Source: Glycine soja
Lineage: Eukaryota > Streptophyta > Magnoliopsida > Fabales > Fabaceae
Direction: 5' to 3'
Length of the DNA: 64,000 nucleotides
Assembly: GCF_004193775.1 (NCBI RefSeq)
Contig: NC_041004.1
Span: 34,682,411-34,746,410, forward strand
Positions 9,928 through 21,299 of the stretch are shown here, piece after piece; within the stretch, counting starts at the first letter, position 1, and the number at the start of each line of letters is the position of its first letter. The translations under genes and the position numbers were made by a program. Under the pieces are notes generated by a model. It saw only the letters and a list, made by a program, of their open reading frames with translations. It searched no databases and had not been told where the DNA came from.

Positions 9928-12900
9928 TCAATTAAATGAATTACTCCCACGGTCAGATTGCATTGGACATCGGCGCCTATTGTGCCCTTCTGCTCCACAT
10001 CTACTACATTTTTGTCGGTGGTCAGATGGTTCCAGCCAATCCATCTCATTCCTTATCCTTGTTGATTTTGGCCGACCTTTCGCACGAATTGTAGTTGGGT
10101 CAGGGATAAGTGTCCATGCATCATCAGAAGGAGGAAATGCCGCTTCATTCCCAAGAGGCCACCACTGTGCGGAGTATGCTTTTAAGATGTGCTCATTTGT
10201 GTAAACAATATCTATATATTGGTAGTAGTTCATGCTCACGTAACCACAAGCTGCAATAATGTGTGAACATGGATAGTGAAGCGCATAATACCTTCCGCAT
10301 TGACAATAATGGCCATTCAAGTTAATTTCCCACTTTTGTCTGGCACGTTGCGTTATAGGATTGAAGGTCTCCTCTACTTCAAACCTTGTCGAGTAGATAT
10401 CATACACACGAATGATGTGTGAACAAGCTTGTTCTTGATTTTTCCTAAGTTCTTTAACAAGCTTAGAACAATATACTTGGCCTTCGTTTAATTGTCTATG
10501 GGCTTGGCGACCACGATCAACAAAGTAATTTCGGCACCTACTATATGTTGACTTGACCAACACTGTTATTAGAATGATGCGACAATCTTTCAACACCTTA
10601 TTCACACATTCTGATAGGTTGGTTGTCATGTGACCATATCTTCGTCCAGATGTATCGTAAGTCATGCTCCATTTTTCCTTTGAAATGCGATCAATCCATC
10701 TTGCTATGGCTGGACTTAACTGACGAAATTTTTCTAAGTTTTGATCAAACACATGCTTGCAAGGAGTGTGCGCTGCATAAAATTTGTTACCATCAAAAGT
10801 TGTAGATAGATATGAAACTCAAATTAACTTCATGTATAAAATAAACCTTACCCAATTTCTCGAACATCTTTTTTTGTTTGGCGTTGTTGAATTTGCGATT
10901 GAAATTGCTCGCTATGTGTCGGACGCAGTACACATGATAACCGTGGGGAGGTTGCCAACAAAGTGTTTCGTTAGCGACAGCAGACTTTATACTCGCGTGA
11001 CAATTAGATATTAGACAAATTTCATTCTTATCTATGACATGTTCACGCAAGTGGGCCAAAAACCATGACCATGTTGTTAACGTCTCACCTTCGACCATGA
11101 CGAATGCTAGAGGAAGAACACCACCATTTCCATCTTGTGATGTGGCCATTAACAGGACCCCACAGTATTTCCCGTATAAATGTGTGCCGTCAACTTGTCT
11201 GATTGACTTACAGTACTTAAAAGCCTCTTTGCATTGACCAAATGTCTAAAATACTCTATGAAACTGACGATGTTCGTGACTCACCCTATTACCAACAATA
11301 AAATCGTCATGTAGAATTTGAAAATAAGACCCAGGAGAATGATTTTGCATGTGTGTTAGCCATGACGAAAGTTTCGCATATGACTCTTCCCAATCGCCAT
11401 ATTCATTTGCAATCGCCTTTTGTTTCGCCATCCATGCTTTTTTGTATGAAACCTTATAGGAAAATTTAGTATTTATCCTTTCTTGAATCAAAGAAATTTT
11501 TATTGATGGATCTTCTCTGATCATGCCTGTAATTCAACTAATAAATTAAAATAACAAATAACACAAAAGTAGGATAATATGAACATAAAAATGTACCTAC
11601 TACGCAAGTCGCAATTAAATCTGAATCAAGCTTCTCATGGTCTTGTGTCATACTCATATTTAGGCATGTGTGCGGTCCACCCCATTGTGTCACTTTCCAT
11701 GCATCAGTTTTTTTAGATAAAATTGCTCTTATATAAAAAGGGCAAGGAGACTCTGCGCTGTTGTTGGGGCAACAAACGATATATTTGTGCGATTTGGTTT
11801 CAACAACCTTAAAACTTTGATGCACCTTCATCACATATTGTTTTAGTGCATTTTTTTACAGCATCTTTACTGTCAAAATCCGTGCCAACATATAATTCTT
11901 GTCCAACATTAAAAGTCGTTGCCATGTCCAAACCACAAATGTCTTCCTCGTCCGGATGACTCCAATTGATATTGTTATAATGCAAAGCATCATTCCAAAA
12001 TGGATTTTAAATTCCTGGTACACCTAATAATTTCAAAAAAAAATCAGGTCAACAAACTGCTGTGCCGGATACAACAAACCTAATATTGTTATAATGCAAA
12101 GCATCATAAAATTTACCTTCTGTCGGGTGAACAATTGAAACTGGTTCAATAATGTCGGTGCCTTCATCGTCTGTATCAGATATTCCTTCAACGCTATCAT
12201 CTTCATCCAAAGACTCTTCAGCGTATGAGTTAGACACAAGATAATCATCATCATCATCTTCATCATCATGTAATGATGCAATCCTACCCCGCAAGGGCAT
12301 TGGATAGAAGACTTCAAGTAGATTGGGCCAGAGATCCAAGGGAAGGCCCTAGGGTTCTCATGAGTCTTAGGATAGATTTTGAGCCCATGGGCTAAGTATG
12401 AGCCCGCTTATCTTTGTAAATATTAGAATAGGTTTGTTTCCTTCGTTTAGGCCTTGTATTTTGGCCATTCTAGTAGTATAGGGTTTTAGCCTTGTATTTC
12501 GAGGCATTTTGAGTAGTCTTTGTAGTATGGACTTTTTTTGTATTTTCATGTATTTTGTCACGGGGGTGAGCTTAGCTATTATAGGGGGTGTGTAGCTAAG
12601 TTCTAGCTTCTCATCTCAAGGAGGTGAGCTTAGCTATTAGAGAGGTGTGTGTAGTTAAGCTCTAGCTTCTTTAGGAATCTTTTCAAGGAAGCTTCTCAAG
12701 GAGATGAGCTTAGTTATTAGAGGGGTGTGTGTAGCTAAGCTCTAGCTTCTCAAGGAAGTTTTCTTAAAGCAGCTTCTCAAGGAAGTTTTCTCAAAAAAGC
12801 TTCTCAAGGAAGCTACCTAGTCTATAAAAAGAAACATGTGTAACACTTGTTGTAACTTTGATGAATGAGAGTCTTGTGAGACATACTTCAAAGTTCCACT

Positions 12901-13596
12901 TCTCTCCCTCTTTTATTCCTTCAATTTCGTGTTCCCCCCTCTCTCTTTCTCTCCCTCTTTCTTTTCCTCCATTGAAGCATCCTCTTCAAGCTTCTTATCC
13001 AAGGCAATTCTTGGTGGTGAAGCTCCTTCTTCCTTGGCTTATTCCCTAGTGGATGGTGCTTCCCCTCTCCTCTTCTCCTTTGCCTTCCGCTGCATCTCCA
13101 TGGTGAAAAATCACCATTGAAGGACCTCATTGAAGCTCAAAGATCCAGCCCCCGTAGAAGCTCCACAAGCAAGCTTCCATCATGTAAATTGCTTATATTT
13201 CTTGGCAATTCCGACTCATGATGAGATAGATTATGTCCACATGACGTAACAGAATTTGCAGAATGAAACATGGAACCACCAGCAACATCCTTTTCTATGT
13301 ACAATTCTAGAACTGACATTTGTTGTTGTTGTTGAAAACTTTCGATCATAGTTTCAACATCTTCGTCATCACAAATTTGCAAGGCGACATATTTTCCTAA
13401 AACTAAAAATCTACAACTTATAGTAGAAATGATTTCATTATTTTCTAACTTTCCCTTATCTCCAATTTTTTTTCAAAGCATTGAAACTAATTCCGCATTT
13501 AATCTGAATTACCTTTTTACTGCCTTCAAATATTACACCATCATTGTCTTCATATACTCTTCCGTTGAAATACAACACTGTAATAATTGAATTCAT
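9928..13596 (-). pseudogene. MuDR/MULE-type transposase gene of MULE-A, broken by stops, frameshifts and a solo LTR
   Basis: Reads right to left from an ATG at 13596. Parts seen: N-terminal YFNG domain (13596-13137), acidic stretch HDDEDDDDD (near 12270), MuDR DNA-binding domain with CC/C..H residues (11834-11600), MULE catalytic domain with VDGTHLYGKY and the segment LISNCHASIKSAV (11250-10852), SWIM finger CQCGRYYALHYPCSH, and a C-terminal CX2CX4HX4C knuckle CSRCGAEGHNRRRC. Introns: about 11527-11596 and 10773-10851. Breaks: extra base in an A8 run (13466-13473), frameshift in an A7 run (11851-11857), TAG at 11246-11248 where relatives have an aromatic residue, and Asp to Asn at the second catalytic position (ISN for ISD). 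A 25-bp direct repeat (11969-11993 and 12083-12107) brackets a non-coding patch. A 909-bp solo LTR splits the acidic region. Certainly inactive in this copy. Confidence 0.9.
12274..13182 (+). mobile_element. Solo LTR, 909 bp, inserted in the MULE-A transposase gene
   Basis: Starts TGATG and ends CATCA, flanked by the 5-bp duplication TGTAA (12269-12273 and 13183-13187). Internal LTR features on the plus strand: a TATA box in agtctataaaaag near 12830, a region of repeated 'ggtgagcttagctatta' blocks upstream (12565-12800), and a CT-rich U5-like stretch (12900-13080). No internal retrotransposon sequence remains, so it arose by LTR-LTR recombination. The 3' part is a common soybean Ty3/gypsy-type LTR in my recollection; lineage is not certain. 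Confidence 0.9.
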
Positions 13597-15117
13597 GATA
13601 TATCTACATCAACAAAATTAAAAATAATTAATCATAACAAGAGTAGTTTTTAAATAAATAACTATATTTGGTTGCTTCATCTACTAACTTTAACTTAAAC
13701 TACAGATTCAAATTTCATTCTAACTTCAAAAAACTAGAAGGGAATCAGGTAAATATTTGTAAGGCTTGTAAATAATTAAACATAATTAAAAAAACTTCAA
13801 AGTAAAAAACCTAATTACAAAAATTAATATGTTTAAACTTCACGTATTAATTTTTTGCCTAAATAAAACAATTATTACTTCAATTAAATATTTTGTGAAT
13901 GATAAAAATAAATAAATCTATTTGCTTGCACTATTAAACTTAAACTATACATTGATATTTCATTCTAACAAAAAAATTATTACTTGAATTAAATAATTCT
14001 AAAAAAATTTCTTAACTTTCAAAACTGGAAGACTCACCTCTAAATATTTTTAAGTCAGAAATAGCATCAACAAAAGCTTATAACCCCAAGGGTCACACGT
14101 TAAATTTCTAAGCCACAAAAACCATGAACAAAGACGCTTGCAAATAATTACTCATAATAATTTTAAAATAAAAATTCTAATTCCAAAAATTGTTACACTT
14201 AAACTTTACCTTCAATTTTTAGTCTAACAAAAAAAATTTTTACTTCAACTAATATTTTGTCAATCATAAAAATAAAAAAATTTATTTACTTGCTCTATTA
14301 AACTTAAACTAGACATTCATACTTTATTCTAAAAAAAAAATTACTCTAATTAAATAATTTTTAAAAAATTCCTCAACTTCAAAATCTGCAACTATCACAT
14401 ATAAATATTCTTAAGGTTGAAATACCTTCAACAAAGGCTTATACATGGAAGAGTTACACTTAAAAAAATTTCAGACACAAAAACCTATTTCAAATAATTA
14501 GTGGTAATAATTTTCAAATACAAAATATAATTCAAAAAATTACTACAGTTAAATTTTAGCTTCAAATTTGATTTTAACCACAAAATTTATTACTTCAAAA
14601 TAAACAAATTGTAAATGATGCAAATTATTAAAAAAATTAAGTTGAAACAGCATGAAATAATGCTTCTAAAAATTTGACTCAATAAAATTTTGTTCCTTAA
14701 AATAAATACAAAAAATCCTTACTTTCAATAGAACTTTGAAGTTGAAAATGGAATGAACAAACTTCAAACAAAAACAAACTTCAAACAAAGCGTGTTTCAG
14801 TCTTTTCTTTCTCTCTTCAAACCAGATTCTTTCTTTCTCTCTTGCTTCAGAATGTTGTGAAATTTGAAGTTATATCATGTTCCTATTTAAACAAAAACTA
14901 CACACAGTCTGGTCATTATTAAAGCATGCAAAATTTCCCCAAAGTCATCTGCCATTTAACCATACATGTGACCCTCTGCAAGCCACACTGTATGCATGTG
15001 ATCCTTGTACAGCTGCAATGCATGTGAACACATCTAGAACTCTAGCCTTTCAGCCCTAGTCTGCATCACAAACAATGGTTCAGCCTTACCATGCATCATG
15101 AACAATGCCCTAACCTA
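13597..15117. other. AT-rich spacer of MULE-A upstream of the transposase gene
   Basis: No gene. It holds a quasi-repeat of 'attctaacaaaaaaattattacttcaattaaat'-like phrases at about 13.9, 14.25, 14.3 and 14.55 kb, with 200-400-bp spacing. The right-hand part, from about 14490, is shared with MULE-B. The transposase promoter should lie here; no clear TATA box stands out in the AT-rich background. Confidence 0.6.
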
Positions 15118-15368
15118 TCTCGCAGGAAGCAATGGCGAGATTGCTTTTGTTAGCATGTCCCGCCATTGTTGTTGGCGGCTTGCCTACGTGCAGTACTTGC
15201 TGCAATTGGTGCTGGCGACACACGCCTGTAGCATCCAGGTCAGCAAGTTTCTCGCCATTGTGAAAGGCGGCATCACTGGTCTCGCCATTCCTCCCAGCGA
15301 CACCCTTCCAGGTCAGCAACATTCTCGCCATTGAAGATGACGACACAGGTATCTCGCCAACAAAGCTA
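15118..15368. repeat. Subterminal palindrome array, right end of MULE-A
   Basis: About seven units such as tctcgccattgtgaaaggcgg and cccgccattgttgttggcgg mirror the left array in the opposite orientation. Like the left array it is a GC-rich island in AT-rich DNA. Confidence 0.85.
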
Positions 15369-15468
15369 GCGACATTCATGGAGAAACAGACCCCCTTCAC
15401 AAATACTTTGAAAACATACCCTAATTGATAAATAATTTTTAAAAGTAACCTTCTATGATAAATTTGTC
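15369..15468 (-). repeat. MULE-A right terminal inverted repeat
   Basis: The reverse complement starts gacaaattta and aligns with 4087-4180 over its whole length with a few changes. Confidence 0.9.
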
Positions 15469-15478
15469 GTGTGGTACA
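15469..15478. repeat. Target-site duplication of MULE-A, right copy
   Basis: gtgtggtaca, identical to 4077-4086. Confidence 0.9.
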
Positions 15479-16568
15479 CACAAGAGAATGAGAGATAATA
15501 GCCGTCACCTTTGTCAGTAACCACTGACGCAAGAAGATATATGGTCTCCTAGGAAGTAGTTATCTAAGAACTCACTTAAATGTAGCCATGTAGGTGCATG
15601 TGTTTTGTTTTTTTGGTTTACATATTTTTGTTTTAAACTTTTATTCAAAGTGTCTTCGAAAGAGAAATACTACGTGTACATCAATCACCTTATCAATTCA
15701 AAGCAATAATTGTACTTATTTTATAACCAGAGAATATTACTATATTTAAACAGTGTAACACAATGTTTGGATCAGAAGGAAAAATGAAAAACAAAAAAAG
15801 AGTAGAAAATAAAACATGATTTTCTTAGCTGTCTAATATGATATAAAGTGAAAAGAAGAAAGGTATATATTTTTTTTCTTTTTTTAATATTCTTTTATTT
15901 GATGAATAAAAAATAGGGGAAAGAGTATATATATATATATATATACTTAAAAGAAAGGTGGTCAAAATAGTCATAAATTCAAAAAAAATTATGTTGTGAG
16001 AATAATGGACAAATTTTTGGAAGCAATACATATAAAATAGATTTTTTTTTTATATTGTAACTCAAATTATGCAGACAATTTATAATTATACGTGTATATT
16101 ATAATCCATGGTCTGCCCAATCTGAAACCTCCAGATAAAGGCCATCATGATAAGCCCTGGTCTTAGATTTATTTTTTTTAATAATATCTCACTGATTATA
16201 AAAAAAAAAATTATCCTAGCAACTTTTTTAAATAATTTGTTTTGAGGTGGGGAGGATATATAAAAATTCTAACAAAAAATGTTGACTCTTTTTTAAAATT
16301 AATAAACTTGTTAACTTTCATTTGCGATGTTTCACGCTTATAAGGTTATAGGCTCACTTTTCATATGTAAGCATATGTACCATCTAAATTCCATATCCAA
16401 AAATGAGATCTATCGTCACTCAATGAAACCGTGCATGTCATGCCTCTACCGCACCACTCTTTTCCATGCAAATAATTTTTCACTTAATTATAAATTTACT
16501 AATTAATTTTCATTATTTTATGAATTTTATTACTCAAATTTTATTATTTTTAGTCTCTAACTTTTACT

Positions 16569-16571
<3 letters not shown>

Positions 16572-16617
<46 letters not shown>
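16572..16617. repeat. (AT)n microsatellite
   Basis: About 46 bp of alternating A and T. Apparent proteins rich in Ile-Tyr here are translations of this repeat. Confidence 0.95.
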
Positions 16618-16619
<2 letters not shown>

Positions 16620-18729
16620 AATTTTTTATTTATCTTTTTTTTAAAATAAATTATGATTTTATTATTTTTTAATTATTTTATATTTTTTAATTATTTTAAC
16701 AATTAATTTTATCAAACCCTTATAATTTAATAAAATAATTTTTCAGTTTTCAATTATCAACTTTTAACTTTCAATTAGTTTTTTAATTTATAATAAACTT
16801 TTTAACTAGTTTTATCGAAGATAATTTACATCAAAAGTCATTTTTTGAGATAATTATGTCTTTTAGTAACAATATAAATAGTGATTAAAATGTTTACCGA
16901 CAATTAGATTATGTTCAACATATACAAGCAAGCATTGGTAAAAACTCATTTTATTTGCCGATAAAAAAATCCCTTTTAGTTTTTGCCTATTATAAATTAA
17001 CGTTTTCCGTATTATTGTTTATTTGCCGCAAAAGTTGTAATAGTTAATTTACTCCAAATTTTCAGGTCATGTCACTTTAGATAATATACATGTGCAAACA
17101 TTTAAAAACGGGTTTTGTATCACGTATTCACGTACAACCCTGCGCATGTTATGCTCTATTGTTACATTAATTAAAATAATTAATTTATTATTTTCTCTTA
17201 ATAAGAACAACTAATTTTCTCTCTTTCATCATCTTTTTGCTGATTTAGCAAAAGCTTTTACGAAGACTTAGTGGTGTGAATATTTTAATTATTGCATCTA
17301 TATCAACGAGGTGATGTAGGTGTGTTTCTTAAGAAAAACGATGTAGACGTGTTGTAGTTATAAATGACTCATTATTTATCCTAAAAAATGACTCATTATT
17401 TAATGGCTAATGATAACTTTACTTATTATTAAACTCATTAAATAATACCACAGTATATTATTATGTGGCAATTTATTTTTCACTGACAGTATTATGTTTT
17501 CAAATGTTTTTCATTTACTAAACTTAATTGTGTTATAAATCATGGATTGCCAATTGATATTTATTATATCATAATATGAAAGGAAAAAAGTATTTTGTGT
17601 TCATTTTTTTTAATATTTAATATTCATTTTCACGATGATAAGAGTGATAATTTTTAATGCGACAATTATTTGGTGCATCTAACATTTTCTTTTTTTAAAC
17701 TTTGATTATGTGACCTTCGCATTATTAGCACGACACTCTAATTAATTGAATTAACATATCAATTATATTATAAAATAATTAATATCACTATATGTAACAT
17801 TAAAATTTTTAATGTATATATAAGTTTACATAATAAATTTTATGACAATTAATTTTGATCTAATAATTAATTTTTTGACATATATAAATTTTTATTAAAT
17901 TTATGATTTATTTTTAAAATTGATATATATAAAAGAATACATTATTAGATTAACATTAATCGTAATAAAATCAAAATAAAAAATCTACTTAATGTAATAA
18001 TTATAAAAAAAATTATAATTAAATTATTTTTTAAAGAAATTTAGAATATGAATTTGTAATCTGCATGAATCACACAGATGATCAATCTGTATAATTTATC
18101 TGCAAATTCATATAATTCATACGAATTATTAATCCTTATGTTTATTAGGAAAAATATTTTTGAAATTTACAAAAATTTGTTGAATACACAAGAAACGTGT
18201 TAGATGCATGAACCAGTTACCTTCTAATGCTAAGAATTATTGGACCGTAGTTAGCTCAAAATGATACTATGCAATCTCAGATGTTGTCCAAAGGACAGAT
18301 TTGGTCATCTCTTTTTCCTTCCTTTTATTATTATATAATATATAGGTTACTTACATACAAACTATATAAAGTTAATTGACATTTTCAATGTCATTTCAGA
18401 AGGTAGAAGTCCAGTCATATTTGTCTATATTTATATATTCATCTATAAATATACATTTATCTTTTGAATTTCTGTATCTAATATCATACCGCTTATTTAA
18501 TCTTACATTTTTTGTCTCTTCTTTCGCTATATCTCTTATCTGAAAATGGTTGTAAAATTTTGGTGTTACTTTTTTTTATCAGAAATATTAATTATTACTA
18601 TGTTAGTTTTTTTTAAGAGAAATAATTGAATGTATAATTTTTTTTTCATTTTTTTAATCACTTAATCAATTTTACATCTTTTAAATTTGATGTGTACTAA
18701 TTACTCCGTGTGAATATAAAGAGAATGAG

Positions 18730-18731
<2 letters not shown>

Positions 18732-18825
<94 letters not shown>
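18732..18825. repeat. (TA)n microsatellite, about 94 bp
   Basis: Uninterrupted alternating TA, the longest in the window. Confidence 0.95.
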
Positions 18826-18827
<2 letters not shown>

Positions 18828-20045
18828 TCGGTGGTGAAAGTGAGAAGATAAAAAGAGAAAAACATGATTAATTTGGTTAAATGGAGTTCGGCTTTTTGGT
18901 GACGTTAAAAAGCCCAAGTGAAAAAGAAAATTTGTAGGTTTCTAATAAATGGTCAAAACAGGCACAGTGGGAGCAAATGCCTTATCAATTAACTTGTGTA
19001 CTTTGGAGATATTTCACAAGCTTCGTCTCAATACCTTACAAACTTGTAAGGAAATTTTATCGTGACTAAAATGTATGGCCTAAAAACAACCACCACAATG
19101 AGAAGACCCAGTTCTATTCACTACACTTCACGACACGTTTTTCTTTCTTTCTTAAATATTATAATAGAAAAACCATTCACTAAAAAAGAAAAATTCTTGC
19201 GTACGTACATATGGCTACCATTTACAGTTGTTGTTGGTGAGATTGCAAAGTGCCAGAGTATATCTTAAAAGAAAATAAAATAGGGAGAAAAAAAAACTTT
19301 GAAGGTACGGCGGGGTGTGAATTCTCCAACTTTAAAATCGAGACCCTTCATTTTCTTTTGACATGGACAATAATAGAGAGGGCCTAGCAATTAAAGGCCT
19401 TCAATGAATCTGAAAAAGGTAGCCAGGTTTCAGGTACTCTGAATTTTTCTCCCAAAAGGAAACCCAATGCATTCAATTTAGACTCAACTATGCAAATGGA
19501 AGGTTCAACCCTGCTGCCACAACAGTCAAACCCTTGCACGTATGACCTCTCTCTCTTTCATATCTATCCACTATTCAATTCAATTAAACAATTAAGAAAA
19601 AGAAAGAACACTAGGAGACTATAAATTTATTTGTGCAATCACCAAATCCTCATGCACATTAATTAGTTACCATTTAATAAAATAGGATATTTAATAACTG
19701 TTTGTATATATGTGTAATGTGTAATGTGTCAACCTAATTAATTAATTAACCCTTCCGTCTCAATTTTGTATTCCATGAAATATAATTTTCCCATCACTTC
19801 ACGAGTTAACAAATGTCATGCACGAAACCTCCTACTTCATGTACCATGCATCACACGCGACAACATTTAATAAGAGGAGGGCATGCATGAAAAAATCTGC
19901 GAATTTGGAATTTTTTTGCCGATTCCTTATGTATTTATAATAATTGTAATTGCGCCTTATTATATAGATAGTTTAATTGAAGAAACAATTATACTTAATT
20001 AAGTAAACCAAAAGGGAGATCTTGGAGCTAGAAAAGAGCTCGAAA

Positions 20046-20047
<2 letters not shown>

Positions 20048-20102
<55 letters not shown>
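20048..20102. repeat. (TA)n microsatellite
   Basis: About 55 bp of alternating TA about 270 bp beyond the stop codon of the PHD-like gene. Confidence 0.95.
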
Positions 20103-20105
<3 letters not shown>

Positions 20106-20365
20106 GGGACTAATACATACAGTGAACACTTGAAGTTTCATAGTTCGATCTTCTATTCACAACTTGATGAAAAGGGACACTCAAAATTAACAAAACAAGA
20201 AGAACACGCATAAGCAAAGTCTTTACAAAGCTACTACTATATATATAAACGTACAAAAATAACCCTTTTGACACGTCTAATTAACACTACTATATAGTAT
20301 ATATACTCGTTTTCTCTTCTTGGTTAAGGATTCGTTGTCGTTGTTGTTGTTTCTTTTTCCTCTTT

Positions 20366-21174
20366 TTAACACATTACATCCTTGAGAAGCTTATACCTGC
20401 GCGTGGAGGTTCTCGGCGAAGGCACGGGGCTCTTCCCCTTCTCCGAAGAACCACTCATCTCTTGATCACGATCATGGTGCTTGATTTTCTCGCCGGAATA
20501 TTCCGAACGGGTCGTGGTTCCGGCGTCGTTTCCGGCCACCGCTAATTTCTTCGAATTGGAGCTATGTGATCTCGAGTAATTTCTTCCCTCGCTTTGGCAC
20601 CAATCGCATAGCTCTATCTCCGATAATTCCCCATAGTAGTTACTACAATACCTGAAGAAAAAATAGTAATTACGCTTAATTCGTCTCTATATTATATATG
20701 ATAGCCTCATAAAAAAAATTGACAATAATTATCTTTTACATATATATATCCATGGTGTGTGCATGGTGTGTATAAAGATACTAAGTTGCTTAATCTTATC
20801 TATCTTTGATTCTTTTTATAAGAAATAAGGTACAATGTAAAATATATTATAACTTATTTCTTATAAAATGATCGAATGAGTTTAAAGCTAAGAAATAATG
20901 GCCATGTTGATTATAAGCATCATGAGATGTGAGAATCAAAGAAAGATATCATGTGGAGTTACATCTAACTATCAAATTAAAGATATTATTCTACCATATG
21001 ATAAAGAAAGATCTATGTATATATGTGTACTATGATGGGATGATGATGAAGAAGAAGAAATGAAAAGAAAGCATACGAGTGTTGGAACCGGTGGCGGCAT
21101 TTGTTGCAGCGGAAAAGCTTGTCGGGGAAACCAACGTCACCGCACATGCAGCAAACGGTTTGAAGGTCGACCAT
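20366..21174 (-). CDS. Small PHD-like zinc-finger protein, two exons, 127 aa
   Basis: Exon 1 is 21174-21077 and exon 2 is 20651-20366, joined across a GT-AG intron (21076-20652) in phase 2, giving a 384-nt coding sequence. The protein starts MVDLQTVCCMCGDVGFPDKL. Cys/His positions C8/C9-C11, C23-C26, H32-C35 and C48-C51 form a C4HC3 PHD-type finger: FRCNKCRHRFQHSYC is followed by LCDWC. The tail (55-127) is Ser/Lys-rich and ends in a conserved-looking RRYKLLKDVMC. Small plant PHD-like proteins with this tail exist in Arabidopsis and legumes; their function is not well defined, though PHD fingers commonly bind histone H3 tails. Frame, splice sites and composition are all intact. The single-frame view misses it because each exon is short. 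Confidence 0.88.
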
Positions 21175-21275
21175 GGCTGATTGAAAGATCGCTGAAAGAA
21201 AGAAAGAGACAAAAAAAAAAAGAGGGGAAATTTTTTATAAGTGAAGTAAAAGGAAGAAAGCAAAGGAGAGAGAGT

Positions 21276-21282
21276 TTATATA
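21276..21282 (-). promoter_or_regulatory. TATA box of the PHD-like gene
   Basis: On the minus strand ctctatataaactctc contains TATATAA, about 100 bp upstream of the ATG. It is set in a CT-repeat region (minus strand) typical of plant 5' UTRs and core promoters. Transcription would start near 21245, leaving a leader of roughly 70 nt. Confidence 0.6.
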
Positions 21283-21299
21283 GAGAGAGAGAGATTAAG

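Larger units (their letters stand above)
4087..15468. mobile_element. MULE-A: Mutator-like element with PMD gene and transposase, 11.38 kb
   Basis: Boundaries are set by a perfect 10-bp direct repeat and by terminal inverted repeats that start GACAAATTTA and run about 95 bp. Contents in order: left TIR, seven-unit palindromic array, promoter and leader exon, 1.3-kb intron, PMD gene (plus strand), telomere-like minisatellite, MuDR-type transposase gene (minus strand, interrupted by a solo LTR), AT-rich spacer, seven-unit palindromic array, right TIR. PMD-type genes inside MULEs are known in plants (MAIN/MAIL1 relatives); the combination with the other parts is described from this sequence. Both genes carry stops or frameshifts, so this copy is not autonomous. 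MULE-B (31038-34209) is its deletion relative. Confidence 0.93.
15479..20365. other. AT-rich intergenic DNA; no gene seen
   Basis: No coding pattern. It contains three long TA tracts (listed separately). The part nearest 20365 is the 3' flank and probable 3' UTR of the minus-strand PHD-like gene. Confidence 0.65.

Noticed and set aside
16466..16672. Frames rich in Ile-Tyr at TA tracts (also 20022-20213, 36442-36660)
   Set aside because: They are translations of (TA)n microsatellites.
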